Assembly: GCA_035942915.1 (NCBI GenBank)
Contig: DASZCR010000244.1
Location: forward strand, 1 to 17,373
Source: DASZCR01 sp035942915
Lineage (GTDB): Bacteria > Acidobacteriota > Blastocatellia > Pyrinomonadales > Pyrinomonadaceae
Direction: 5' to 3'
DNA length: 17,373 bases
A program made the translations under genes and the position numbers. This document shows positions 1-9,972 of the stretch, piece after piece. Each line of letters opens with the position of its first letter. Position 1 is the first letter of the stretch. The notes beneath the pieces are model-generated. The model ran no database searches. It had not been told where the DNA came from and was given only the letters and a program-made list of their open reading frames with translations.

Positions 1-114
1 TCTCTCGCCAGCCCTCAAGCGCTCGACTCGAAGTCCGGCCGGAGCCGCGCCGTCGTCGAAAAACGGCGGCCGTGCTGCGCGCCGACACCTCTGAGGCGAG
101 CCGCAACACGTCGG

Positions 115-141
115 TAGTCGGCGCACTTCTAGCGCCGACTA
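115..141. other. Perfect 10-bp inverted repeat in the gene-free first 300 bases
   Basis: A 10-bp perfect stem (TAGTCGGCGC / GCGCCGACTA) encloses a 7-nt loop. It is followed at about 143-170 by further G/C-rich segments that can pair. Bases 1-301 contain no coding region I can support: one frame stays open from base 3 to about 233, but it is Arg-rich and resembles nothing known to me. The hairpin could end a transcript entering from the left, or belong to a structured leader of the PEP-CTERM gene. No T-run follows it, and I could not match it to a known riboswitch. Confidence 0.4.
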
Positions 142-307
142 AGTCCCGCTGCCTGCGTGCGGCGGACGGGAGACGTGTGTCTGCTCGAACATCACGGCGA
201 GACGGCTGCTGAGCAGTTCAGCCAATGCCCCGGCTCCTCTCTGCGGCGCGTCTTCACCCGAACCAACAACCAGCGTGCATAACCTGACAGTTTAAGGAGA
301 AATGATG

Positions 308-1057
308 ATGAAAGTAAGATTGCTCCCGACGGTTAAAATCCTCGCCCTCTCCCTTTTTGCCGTCGCCGTCCTCACTCTCTGCCAGACGACGACGCGCGCG
401 GACGAGGTCTTTATCCAGGGCTACACCAATGGTTGCTTCGGCGCGGCCTGCGTTCCGCCGAATTCGGGCGGGCTTGCCGTCTATCAGACCGCGACCATCT
501 TCGGCCTTCAGTACAACAACTCGAACTTCGACGGGACGACCGCCAGCGGCTTCCTCGGCTTCGGCGGCAACGCCGTGCCGGGCGGTCTCAACGACGACAA
601 CTTCGGGTCGTTCAGTCTCGCCGGGTCGCTGGCAAACTACAACGGACAGTCGTTCACGCTGCGCGTCACTTTCGTTGACCCGCAAGGCGTCAACGGCAGC
701 AACACGGCGCTCTTTACGGCGACGCTCGTCGGCACCGTGACCTCGACATCCAACGGCGGCGTCTTCATCGACTTCAACAACACGCCGCTCCACTTCACCT
801 TCAACGACACCAGCTGCGGCGCGACGACCGTCGCAGGCCAGCAGACCACCTGCGGCACAGGCTCTTTCTTCCTGACCATCAACGACCTCGCCATCAACCC
901 CGGCCAGACGGCCTCGCTGACAGGTCAGATAACGGAAGCGTCGCAGACGGCCGTGCCCGAACCAGCCACGCTGCTGTTGCTCGGCACTGGACTGTCGAGC
1001 GCAGCCGCCATCGCGCGGAAAAAGCGTCTCCGACAGCAGCAGCAGAACCGCGCCTAG
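308..1057 (+). CDS. PEP-CTERM sorting domain-containing exported protein
   Basis: This is a predicted exported protein of about 249 residues. An N-terminal signal peptide (basic start, hydrophobic stretch, likely cut after TRA before DEV) precedes a Gly/Asn/Thr-rich beta-type mature region with four cysteines. The C terminus has the PEP-CTERM sorting signature: VPEPATLLLLGTGL, a hydrophobic segment, then an RKKR basic cluster. In this family the signal is recognised by an exosortase, and the protein is processed into or out of the envelope, often in exopolysaccharide-producing bacteria. No exosortase gene is in the window. Three in-frame ATGs occur at 302, 305 and 308. AAGGAG at 294-299 is best spaced for 308 (8 nt), so that start is preferred; 305 is also possible. 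An intrinsic terminator follows the stop, so it appears monocistronic. The function of the mature domain is unknown. Confidence 0.88.
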   Translation: MKVRLLPTVKILALSLFAVAVLTLCQTTTRADEVFIQGYTNGCFGAACVPPNSGGLAVYQTATIFGLQYNNSNFDGTTASGFLGFGGNAVPGGLNDDNFGSFSLAGSLANYNGQSFTLRVTFVDPQGVNGSNTALFTATLVGTVTSTSNGGVFIDFNNTPLHFTFNDTSCGATTVAGQQTTCGTGSFFLTINDLAINPGQTASLTGQITEASQTAVPEPATLLLLGTGLSSAAAIARKKRLRQQQQNRA

Positions 1058-1076
1058 ACGAACGAAGCGAACAGAC

Positions 1077-1121
1077 ACGGGGGCGCGCGCGGCGCGTGCC
1101 TGCGAGCCCCCGTCAGTTTTT
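1077..1121 (+). terminator. Intrinsic terminator after the PEP-CTERM gene
   Basis: An 8-bp G/C stem (ACGGGGGC / GCCCCCGT) has a loop region that can itself pair (GCGC / GCGC). TTTTT follows at 1117-1121. It lies 19 bases after the stop codon at 1057. Confidence 0.75.
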
Positions 1122-1161
1122 CCCACTCGATGCTCGACCACGAGCAGCGGAGGACAAAGCG

Positions 1162-1464
1162 ATGCCCCAGCAAAACGCGCAGCCCTTCGGCGCGCAGCCC
1201 GCGTGTCCGTCCCCCGACAAACTCTTAGCCTACACGGAAGACGCGCTCTCCTTCATCGCGCGCGAACACGTCAGAAGCCACCTCGTCTCCTGCGACTTCT
1301 GCGGCGCGGCGACCCAACTGCTCTCGCAACACAGGCCGTCGGCCGAAACCCCCCTCACGCCGCCGTCTGAGACGCGCGTGCCAGCGCACATCCTGTTGCT
1401 CGCCCGCCACCTGTTGCCCCGGGCGCGACACGACGGCCACAGGCTCGGCCGACACGTCGCTTAG
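1162..1464 (+). CDS. Small zf-HC2 type (anti-sigma factor-like) zinc-finger protein
   Basis: A 100-residue protein whose residues 15-50 resemble the putative zinc-finger (zf-HC2) module: CPSPDKLLAYTEDALS, then HVRSHL, then a zinc motif H-x3-C-x2-C (H40, C44, C47). In anti-sigma factors of the ZAS class this module binds the cognate ECF sigma factor. No sigma-factor gene is adjacent and no transmembrane helix is seen after the finger, so it may be an orphan or a free-standing regulator. The tail (51-100) is Pro/Arg/His-rich without recognisable domains. The ATG at 1162 is chosen over the in-frame ATG at 1096 because GGAGG lies 8 nt upstream (1149-1153) and the longer version would run through the preceding terminator. 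The family call is moderate. Confidence 0.7.
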   Translation: MPQQNAQPFGAQPACPSPDKLLAYTEDALSFIAREHVRSHLVSCDFCGAATQLLSQHRPSAETPLTPPSETRVPAHILLLARHLLPRARHDGHRLGRHVA

Positions 1465-1482
1465 AAGCGCGGGCGGGCATGA

Positions 1483-1514
1483 GTGCCGCCGTCGCCTTCA
1501 GGGCGCGGCGGCGC
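1483..1514 (+). terminator. Possible terminator hairpin after the zinc-finger gene
   Basis: G/C-rich arms (GTGCCGCC...GCC and GGCGCGGCGGCGC) pair with one bulged T and a short loop around 1497-1501. A CT-rich stretch rather than a clear T-run follows. It sits between the stop at 1464 and the next promoter at 1541. Confidence 0.4.
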
Positions 1515-1540
1515 ATCTCTCTCTGTCTCGTGCGCGACCG

Positions 1541-1569
1541 TTGACGCCGAGACTGCTGATGAATAGAAT
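1541..1569 (+). promoter_or_regulatory. Near-consensus sigma-70 promoter for the repeat micropeptide
   Basis: TTGACG at 1541-1546 and TAGAAT at 1564-1569 are separated by exactly 17 bases. Each hexamer matches the housekeeping consensus at five of six positions. The expected start near 1576 gives a leader of about 32 nt before the ATG at 1608. This is one of the best promoter matches in the window. Confidence 0.7.
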
Positions 1570-1607
1570 GCGCGCCCGATTTTCGTTAACTTGAAAAGGA
1601 GAGATAG

Positions 1608-1763
1608 ATGAAGAACCTGACCCTCTGGCTTGCCCTCCTCGCAGCGCTCGCCTTCACCACCACCACCCAGACCACAGGCATCAATCCCGTGCAACACAGC
1701 GAAGGCGCGCCGAAGACGACCACCACCAGCAAAGGCATCAACCCCGTCCAGCACAGCGAGTAG
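1608..1763 (+). CDS. 51-residue secreted peptide with duplicated GINPVQHSE motif
   Basis: A short gene with its own promoter (1541-1569) and ribosome binding site AAGGAG at 1596-1601, 6 nt before the ATG. Residues 1-16 form a lysine-start hydrophobic segment typical of a signal peptide. After it comes TTTTQTT-GINPVQHSE, a GAPK spacer, then TTTTSK-GINPVQHSE and the stop. The two nine-codon copies (1677-1703 and 1734-1760) differ at four positions, all synonymous third bases, which points to selection on the peptide sequence. The mature product would be about 30-35 residues, hydrophilic and without cysteine. I do not recognise the family. A signalling peptide, an envelope micropeptide or a modified-peptide precursor are all possible, but no maturation enzyme is nearby. 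Confidence 0.72.
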   Translation: MKNLTLWLALLAALAFTTTTQTTGINPVQHSEGAPKTTTTSKGINPVQHSE

Positions 1764-1796
1764 TCACTTGGACGAGCGACGCCGCTCCCGTTCCTC

Positions 1797-2239
1797 TTAC
1801 GAGAGTTTCGACTTGACCATTTCGCTCACGGTGCGCCCGTCGGCGTTGCGGCCGACGAGGCGCGCCTGAGCCGCTTTCATCACCGCGCCCATCTCCTTCA
1901 TCGACGTTGCGCCGAGTTCCGCGACGACCTCCGCAACCACCTGCTCAATCTCCTCGCGTGAGGCTGCGCGCGGCAGATACTCTTCGATGACGCCGATTTC
2001 GGCGCTCTCCTTCTCAGCCAACTCCGCACGCCCGGCCTTCTCATACTGCTCGACCGAATCGCGTCGCTGCTTGACGAGCGATTGGAGAGCTTTCGTCATC
2101 TCCTCGTCCGTCAACTCGCCGCCCTTTTCGATTTCGCGATTTTGGACGGCGGCCTTGACCATTCGCAGCGTCGAGAGACGCGCCGCGTCCTTCGCCTTCA
2201 TGGCGGCCGTCAGGTCTGCCGTGATGCGCTCCTTGAGAC

Positions 2240-2243
<4 letters not shown>
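1797..2243 (-). CDS. GatB/YqeY domain-containing protein
   Basis: A 148-residue protein, the full normal length of the YqeY family. It opens with MSLKERITADLTAAMKAKD, has the conserved TLRMVKAAVQN segment, and shows the family's central E-K-E-x-A-x-I-x-x-IEEYLP pattern. The C terminus (MKEMGAVMKA, LVGRNADGRTVSEMVK) matches the helical domain shared with the tail of GatB, a subunit of the tRNA-dependent amidotransferase. Its exact role is unsettled; tRNA interaction is inferred from the GatB resemblance. The start codon overlaps the uvrA stop in an ATGA arrangement (2240-2243), so translation is probably coupled to uvrA. It converges on the micropeptide gene. Confidence 0.92.
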
Positions 2244-5146
<2,903 letters not shown>

Positions 5147-5216
5147 CTCGAAAATACGCTCTTGAAAATCGCGCCACGCCCCACAGACGACACTACGGCG
5201 CGGCGGCGAAACAAGC

Positions 5217-5245
5217 ATTATAAATCGTTTTCGCGCGAAGGCGAA
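5217..5245 (-). promoter_or_regulatory. Promoter of the uvrA-yqeY operon
   Basis: On the minus strand a perfect TATAAT lies at 5222-5217. A weak -35 (TTCGCC, 5245-5240) lies 17 bases upstream. Transcription would start near 5210, giving a leader of about 64 nt before the uvrA ATG. No clear LexA/SOS box was recognised beside it. The region 5223-5550 otherwise holds no gene I can support. Confidence 0.5.
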
Positions 5246-5397
5246 GCAGAGCCGATGAGAGATTCGCGGAGAGGTTTGAAGATTAAGCGAAGGTCATCAG
5301 AGCGCGCTCTGCCAGACGCACACACAGAGCGCGACGGCTGTTTCTACGAAGCTACATCCTCAAGACCGATGCGCTCCACGACCAATTAAATAGGGGC

Positions 5398-5425
5398 TTG
5401 GCGGAGGGGCAACCTGTGTTAGATT
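5398..5425 (+). promoter_or_regulatory. Possible promoter for the cysteine-rich lipoprotein
   Basis: TTGGCG (5398-5403) and TAGATT (5420-5425) have a 16-base spacer and four of six consensus matches each. This would leave a leader of about 120 nt before the ATG at 5551. It is only a plausible match. Confidence 0.3.
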
Positions 5426-5550
5426 GCTGCGCGCACATCCCGGAGACCTCGCGTGTCAGACCCGTCGGCAAGTTGTGCAACCTCTCAAATCATCAAGCTG
5501 GCTTTATCAAAAGGTTTTCAATCTTCCCGGATAACCGAAAGGAGAGCCGC

Positions 5551-5967
5551 ATGAAAAGATTCCTCATCGCCCTGCTCTTGCTCCTCGCAGCATGTAGCGT
5601 GGCCGTTCCCCAAAACAGACGCATGAGAAACAGAGACCGTCGCCCGGCGGCGGCGAGGCAAGCTTCGACCCGCAATATGGCGGGCGTCAACATTCGTGGC
5701 AACACTGTCCGCTTCAACTCCGAGTGGCAAGTCGTCAAAGGGGCTGACGGCAAAACGTACGCCAGAAAAAAGAAGGTCACAACGGTTGTGCTGGCGGTCA
5801 GTTGCCAGTGCGCGCAGGAGGGGCCGCGCGGAACATGCTTTTTGCAATCAATACCGGGGCGCAATGATGCCTTGGAGTGTAATAAATCCTTCGATTGCAC
5901 AGGGACTTGCGGTGTGGTGACCAAGTGGGTCGAACCGAAGGAGATTGAAGGTATCGGGCTGCCTTAG
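5551..5967 (+). CDS. Cysteine-rich predicted lipoprotein of unknown function
   Basis: A 138-residue protein. The N terminus MKRFLIALLLLLAAC carries a signal-peptidase II lipobox (LAAC, acylated Cys15), so it should be anchored in a membrane. A basic, low-complexity stretch (residues 20-42, rich in Arg and Ala) follows, then a compact region starting NIRGNTVRFNSEWQVVKG. The C-terminal part holds six more cysteines (SCQC, GTC, LEC, FDC, GTC), an even number that would suit disulfides or metal binding. AAAGGAG at 5538-5544 sits 6 nt before the chosen ATG; the longer in-frame extension to 5398 has no such support. I do not recognise a family. It stands alone between uvrA (divergent) and a convergent gene. 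Confidence 0.75.
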   Translation: MKRFLIALLLLLAACSVAVPQNRRMRNRDRRPAAARQASTRNMAGVNIRGNTVRFNSEWQVVKGADGKTYARKKKVTTVVLAVSCQCAQEGPRGTCFLQSIPGRNDALECNKSFDCTGTCGVVTKWVEPKEIEGIGLP

Positions 5968-6053
5968 CAGAAGCTTTCCGAAAGCCGCTTCGACCCATTG
6001 CTGACGGTGGAAGGTTTGTGTGGAAGAGTTGAACGAGCGAGCGCGTGTGCGCT

Positions 6054-6386
6054 CTACCAGCGCGCGTCGTAACGTGCGCGGGCGGCGCGCCAGACGCCTT
6101 CGCCGAGGACGGGTATCGAGCCTTCGAGCGTCAACGCGGAGTCTGCCGGGCGGCGGACGCGGTAGGTGCGCCCCTTGGGCGAGCCGACCGAAAGCGTGAC
6201 GAGGTCGAGCGCGACGGAAACGACCGTCGCCTCGCGCCAGTCTTTACGACAACGCAGGACGAGTCGCGCGCCGACGGGCAGCGCGCCGAGCGTCGGCACT
6301 TCCTGTGCGGGCGCGCAAATGAAGAGGCCGCCGACTGATGTGTCGGCGGCCTCCTCGTCGAACGGCCTCGAAAGTTGTGCGCTCAC
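6054..6386 (-). CDS. Hypothetical protein, 110 residues
   Basis: A GTG-initiated reading frame 28 bases downstream of the M50 protease gene, probably in the same transcript. The central part (GARLVLRCRKDWREATVVSV, then LVTLSVGSPKGRTYRVRRP) alternates hydrophobic and charged residues like a small beta-barrel domain. I thought of PilZ-like or SH3-like folds but saw no diagnostic motif, so no function is offered. The ribosome binding site is weak (GAAAG region). Overlapping frames on the other strand look less protein-like. A 6-bp hairpin overlaps the stop codon (6039-6054). Confidence 0.55.
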   Translation of the reverse strand: MSAQLSRPFDEEAADTSVGGLFICAPAQEVPTLGALPVGARLVLRCRKDWREATVVSVALDLVTLSVGSPKGRTYRVRRPADSALTLEGSIPVLGEGVWRAARARYDARW

Positions 6387-6414
6387 GTCTTTCGTCTTTC
6401 TCGTGCTGCGCGGG

Positions 6415-7215
6415 TCAGACTTCGAGCGGCGAATCCTCGAAAGGCAGGTCGGGCTGGCGCGCGTCGCCGCGTCCCACCGAGTAGGCGCGCAACGCCAGCG
6501 AGAGGATGACGAAGGCGACGACGACCCACATTAGCGCCCAGAATAGTTGATGAACGCCGGTCGCTTCCGCCATGTTCATCGCGTCCGTACGGACGCCCGG
6601 CATCGCCGACAGCAACATCACCGTCTTCAAATCGAAGAGCGCGTTGAGAACGCACTGGACGGCGAGGAAGCCGACCAGAAAAGTGGCGATGCGCGGCGAG
6701 GCGTAGCGCGCGGCGGCGAGCAGCCCCAACGGCAGCAGGATGCCCGCGAAGAGCGTGAAGAAGCCAGACAGCGAAAAGAGCGTCCCGAACGACAGGCTGA
6801 ACAAGGGGCTGAGCACGCCGAAGAGCACCGTCAGCGCAAAGACGAGCACGGCCGACCCTACGAGCACGTAGCGCGCGGCCACCGTGCGGCGTATCAGCAG
6901 CAGGAGCAGCGCCCCGAAACCCATCGCGCCCAGATAACCCGCGCTCGAAATAAACATCTTCGAGAACAGCCCGCCCGTCGTCGAGTAAACCTCTCCGCTG
7001 CCGTCGGCCGCGACCGTCAAACTCGCCACCGAATTGCCGGTGATGAGCGCCGCCAACGCGTGTCCGCCCTCATGGATGAAGGTGACGAAGATGCGGAACG
7101 GATAGGTCAGCAGGTCGCCGAAGGGGACGACCCACCAGAGCGCCAGCGTCAGCAGCGTGGCTAAGAGCAGCGTGCGTGCCTGCGGTCGCGCGTCGTGTGC
7201 GATGTTCAATTTCAT
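6415..7215 (-). CDS. M50-family integral membrane metallopeptidase
   Basis: A 266-residue polytopic membrane protein of the M50B-like group (site-2-protease clan). The zinc-binding HEGGH motif (H48, E49, H52) lies in the first membrane region. The third ligand motif NALFD (N191, D195) lies in a later helix. About six hydrophobic segments are visible (roughly 15-32, 40-60, 90-108, 113-135, 148-168, 178-198, 222-243). Members cleave within membranes or act as related housekeeping proteases; the substrate here is unknown. ATG at 7215 is preceded by GGAG at 11 nt. The hydrophilic, acidic tail PFEDSPLEV lies in solution. The next gene (6386) follows after 28 bases. Confidence 0.88.
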   Translation of the reverse strand: MKLNIAHDARPQARTLLLATLLTLALWWVVPFGDLLTYPFRIFVTFIHEGGHALAALITGNSVASLTVAADGSGEVYSTTGGLFSKMFISSAGYLGAMGFGALLLLLIRRTVAARYVLVGSAVLVFALTVLFGVLSPLFSLSFGTLFSLSGFFTLFAGILLPLGLLAAARYASPRIATFLVGFLAVQCVLNALFDLKTVMLLSAMPGVRTDAMNMAEATGVHQLFWALMWVVVAFVILSLALRAYSVGRGDARQPDLPFEDSPLEV

Positions 7216-7264
7216 AAATTCTAAATCTCCGCCGAACGACTCTCACCTGTGAACTTACCGCCAC

Positions 7265-7270
7265 ATTGTA
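7265..7270 (-). promoter_or_regulatory. Candidate -10 box for the M50 protease gene
   Basis: The minus strand reads TACAAT at 7270-7265, five of six consensus positions, with only a T-rich, poor -35 upstream. It would give a leader of about 45 nt to the ATG at 7215. Confidence 0.35.
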
Positions 7271-7351
7271 CGACGAAGCGGTCTAAGTAAAAAGGCCGAA
7301 GATGTAAAAGATAACGAAACCGGAAGCCGCGATGTTTCACCGGGGAAGGCG

Positions 7352-7406
7352 CAGGGCACGAGCGCAGATGAGAGGGACGCTCCTTCCCATCTGCGCTTGT
7401 GCCCTG
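7352..7406 (-). terminator. 19-bp hairpin directly after moaC
   Basis: Arms at 7352-7370 and 7388-7406 pair over 19 positions with one G-T pair and a 17-nt loop. The stem starts one base after the moaC stop codon (7407-7409). There is no T-run on either strand, so it may be a transcript-end stabiliser or a Rho-assisted terminator rather than a classical one. Confidence 0.5.
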
Positions 7407-7883
7407 TTACTTTTGCCTTCTGTAATCGCCGGACTTCCCGCCCGTCTTCTCTTCGAGCCGCACGTCCGTAATCTGCATCGCCTTATCGACGGCCTTGCAC
7501 ATGTCGTAGACCGTCAGCGCGGCAACCGTGACGGCCGTCAGGGCTTCCATCTCGACGCCGGTCTGCGCGCTCGTCGCGGCCTCCGCTTCGAGCACCACGC
7601 CCGTCTCCTCTAGATGCGCGCGCACGTCAACGTGCGTGAGCGCAAGCGGATGGCAGAGCGGTATTAAATCGGCCGTCCGCTTCGCGGCCATGATGCCCGC
7701 CAGACGCGCCGTCTCCAACGGGTCGCCCTTCGGCGTCCGCCCCGCGCGCACGGCCTCGACCGTTGCGGCCGACATCAAGACGCGCGCCGAAGCGCGTGCG
7801 CGCCGCGTCGTCGCGGGCTTCTCGGTCGTGTCAACCATTGCCACGCGCCCTGTCTCGTCCAGATGTGTCAACTCGCCCGCCAT
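7407..7883 (-). CDS. moaC: Cyclic pyranopterin monophosphate synthase MoaC
   Basis: Catalyses the second half of the first step of molybdenum cofactor synthesis, converting the MoaA product 3',8-cyclo-7,8-dihydro-GTP into cyclic pyranopterin monophosphate. The 158-residue form starting MAGELTHLDETG matches the usual family length. Motifs visible: KGDPLETARLAGI from residue 52, LIPLCHPL (73-80), TGVEMEALTAV (108-118) and YDMCKAVDK (126-134). The ATG at 7883 is preferred over an in-frame GTG at 7922, which would add 13 residues not expected in the family. Its partner moaA is not in the window; moeA lies further along on the same strand, separated by a plus-strand gene. Confidence 0.96.
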   Translation of the reverse strand: MAGELTHLDETGRVAMVDTTEKPATTRRARASARVLMSAATVEAVRAGRTPKGDPLETARLAGIMAAKRTADLIPLCHPLALTHVDVRAHLEETGVVLEAEAATSAQTGVEMEALTAVTVAALTVYDMCKAVDKAMQITDVRLEEKTGGKSGDYRRQK

Positions 7884-8071
7884 TGCCTGTGTCCCTTTCT
7901 CCTGCGCCGTTTGCCGCGCCACGAACTTAACACCAAAAAGTGAGAGATACGCAAGAGACTCGGCCGCGCGAAGAAATTTTTCGAGATGCTAAATCCGTGC
8001 GCGCGACGCGGCGCGTAACTCCTGCGAAAACCCGATAGGGAAATCCAGACGAGAGACACAGAGGAACCATG

Positions 8072-8629
8072 ATGAGAAAAATTTTCTTCCTGTTGATGAT
8101 TGCCGCAGCTTCCGTCTCGGCTTCGACTTTGACGACGCGCGCGCAAGGGAACCCGATGGTGGGCGGCGCGGCCATGTACCGCACGCGTGACATCGTCGAT
8201 AACGCCGTCAACTCCAAAGACCACACGACACTGGTGGCCGCCGTCAAGGCCGCCGGTCTCGTCGAGACTCTCAAGGGCAAGGGGCCGTTCACGGTCTTTG
8301 CGCCGACGAATGCCGCGTTCGACAAACTCCCTTCGGGAACGGTTGACACGCTGCTGATGCCCGAAAACAGAGCGATGCTGACGAAGGTGCTGACCTATCA
8401 CGTCGTTCCCGGCCGGATGGACTCGAAGGCCATCGCTAAGGCCATCAAGAAGGGCGGCGGCACGGCCACCTTCAGAACCGTCAGCGGCGACACGTTGATG
8501 GCTATGATGCAGGGCGACAGCCTCATCCTGCGAGATGAAAAAGGCGGCACCTCGATGGTCACTATCGCCAACGTGCGCCAGTCGAACGGCGTCATTCACG
8601 TCGTCGATACGGTCGTCATGCCCAACTAA
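8072..8629 (+). CDS. Secreted fasciclin (FAS1) domain protein
   Basis: A protein of about 185 residues with a signal peptide (MRKIFFLLMIAAASVSAS, cut probably near TRAQG) and one FAS1 domain. The domain shows its two conserved blocks: FTVFAPTNAAFDKLPSGTV and TYHVVPG early, and the C-terminal IHVVDTVVMP. FAS1 domains are extracellular adhesion or ligand-binding modules; single-domain bacterial versions are common and their partners are mostly unknown. GAGGA at 8061-8065 favours the second of two adjacent ATGs (8072) at 6 nt; 8069 is the alternative. It is divergent from moaC and convergent with moeA, sharing the terminator at 8660-8714. Confidence 0.92.
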   Translation: MRKIFFLLMIAAASVSASTLTTRAQGNPMVGGAAMYRTRDIVDNAVNSKDHTTLVAAVKAAGLVETLKGKGPFTVFAPTNAAFDKLPSGTVDTLLMPENRAMLTKVLTYHVVPGRMDSKAIAKAIKKGGGTATFRTVSGDTLMAMMQGDSLILRDEKGGTSMVTIANVRQSNGVIHVVDTVVMPN

Positions 8630-8659
8630 GAGCCGCTTCAGAAAACGACCCGCGACGAG

Positions 8660-8714
8660 ATGACGGACGATGAATGAGAGAGACGCTCTCTCTGATTCAT
8701 CGTCCGTCGTTTGT
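8660..8714. terminator. Bidirectional terminator between fasciclin gene and moeA
   Basis: A long stem, arms 8660-8683 and 8687-8710, has a 3-nt loop (CGC), one G/G mismatch (8676/8694) and one G-T pair. The plus strand continues into TTTGT, and the minus strand stem is preceded by the moeA stop (8717-8719). It lies exactly between two convergent genes. Confidence 0.75.
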
Positions 8715-8716
8715 CT

Positions 8717-9958
8717 TCAGCCGGGCAGGCGCACGACGCCGACGAGGCTTCCCGCCTCCAAGCTCTTCACGCCCTGCGGAATATGGACGAGCGCCTCTGC
8801 GCGCGCGAAGGCGACGAAGTCCGAAGACCCGCCCCACTTCAGCGGCTCCGCAATGAGACGCCCCGCTTCATCCGTCACGAGACGCGCCGGAAGATAGCTC
8901 GCGCGTTCCTGCGCTCCCTTCGTGTCGCGCGCGAGCACGGCACGTTCCTCCGTGAGCGTGGCGGCGAGTGCGCCCTGCATCAGACGCAGGGACGGGCGTG
9001 CGAACAGGTTGAAGGTGACGGAGACCGAGACAGGATTGCCGGGCAGACCGAAGACGAGCACGGGCGGCTCATCTGCTGCGCGTCCGGCGACCGACGACGG
9101 GAGGCGCGCAAAGACGGTCGGCTTGCCCGGCCTCAACGCCACGCGCTCGAAGAAGAGCTCTGCGCCGAGCGCGTGGAGCGCCGCCTTCGTGAAGTCGTAG
9201 ATGCCCATCGAGACGCCGCCCGAAAGCACGAGCGCGTCTGCGCTGGCGGACGCTTCGGCAATCGCATCGGCCAGAAGTTTCGGGTCGTCGCCCGCGAGCG
9301 GCAGACGTTCCGGCGCAGCCCCTGCGAGGGCTGCGTAGGCGGCGAGCGAGTAGCTGTTCGAGTCGCGTATCTGGTCTGTGTCGGGGCGTTCGTTGACGGC
9401 GACGAGTTCCGTGCCGGTTGCCAGCACGGCGACGCGCGGGCGTCGGCCGACGGCGACCTGCGCATAACCGAACGAAGCGAGCGCGGCCATCCGCGCCGCG
9501 TTCACCTCTTCGCCCGCGCGCAAGACCATCTCACCCGCGCGAATCTCGCTCGCACGCTTGATGAAGAACTGCCCCGGCACGGTCGCGCGCTCTATCTCGA
9601 CGAGGCGGCCGTCTTCCAGCTCGCGCGTCAACTCGACCTGCTGCACGCTGTCTGCCCCCGCAGGCAGCGGCGCACCCGTCATGATGCGAACGGCCTCGCC
9701 CGCGCCGAGATGCCCGCGCCAGCCGCGACCGGCCGCCGCTTCGCCGACGACGCGCAGGCGCACGGGCGCATCCTGCGTGTCTGCCGAGCGGACGGCGTAC
9801 CCGTCCATCTGCGCGCGGTCGAAGGGCGGAAGGTCTGAGTCGGCAGAGATGTCTTGGGCGAGTATGCGCGAGAGCGCATCGGGGAGTGCGACGCGCTCTG
9901 CGCCGAGCGGTCGCGTCTCTCGTTCGACGATGCGGACGGCTTCGGAAATGGAAATCAC
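8717..9958 (-). CDS. moeA: Molybdopterin molybdenumtransferase MoeA
   Basis: Inserts molybdate into adenylylated molybdopterin, the final step of cofactor synthesis. It is 413 residues, the usual length. The N terminus has ISISEAVRIVERETRPLGAE and the hallmark DLPPFDRAQMDGYAV (42-56). The MoCF-binding-like domain shows VAVLATGTELV (about 176-186), the LSGGVSMGIYDF loop (245-256) and VFGLPGNPVSV (302-312). The start codon is GTG at 9958, which fits the family N terminus, but no good ribosome binding site precedes it. Instead a four-copy heptamer repeat begins 15 bases upstream, so the promoter and leader may be affected by repeat number. It ends next to a shared terminator. Confidence 0.96.
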   Translation of the reverse strand: MISISEAVRIVERETRPLGAERVALPDALSRILAQDISADSDLPPFDRAQMDGYAVRSADTQDAPVRLRVVGEAAAGRGWRGHLGAGEAVRIMTGAPLPAGADSVQQVELTRELEDGRLVEIERATVPGQFFIKRASEIRAGEMVLRAGEEVNAARMAALASFGYAQVAVGRRPRVAVLATGTELVAVNERPDTDQIRDSNSYSLAAYAALAGAAPERLPLAGDDPKLLADAIAEASASADALVLSGGVSMGIYDFTKAALHALGAELFFERVALRPGKPTVFARLPSSVAGRAADEPPVLVFGLPGNPVSVSVTFNLFARPSLRLMQGALAATLTEERAVLARDTKGAQERASYLPARLVTDEAGRLIAEPLKWGGSSDFVAFARAEALVHIPQGVKSLEAGSLVGVVRLPG

Positions 9959-9972
9959 GCGACGAGTTTAAG

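Noticed and set aside
1..301. RNase P RNA, tmRNA or a known riboswitch in the gene-free start region
   Set aside because: I looked for their conserved landmarks and did not find them. Only generic hairpins are visible.
254..1141. Long minus-strand frame opposite the PEP-CTERM gene
   Set aside because: It is a GC-driven shadow: the plus strand has signal peptide, PEP-CTERM motif, ribosome binding site and terminator, while this frame is Arg/Glu/Val-rich without domains.
5147..5218. 24-residue N-terminal extension of UvrA from the ATG at 5218
   Set aside because: That ATG overlaps a perfect TATAAT box, and UvrA proteins normally start just before the IIVRGARVNNLKN segment.
8711..9838. Plus-strand 375-residue frame opposite moeA
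   Set aside because: MoeA on the minus strand has all family motifs; this frame is its shadow.
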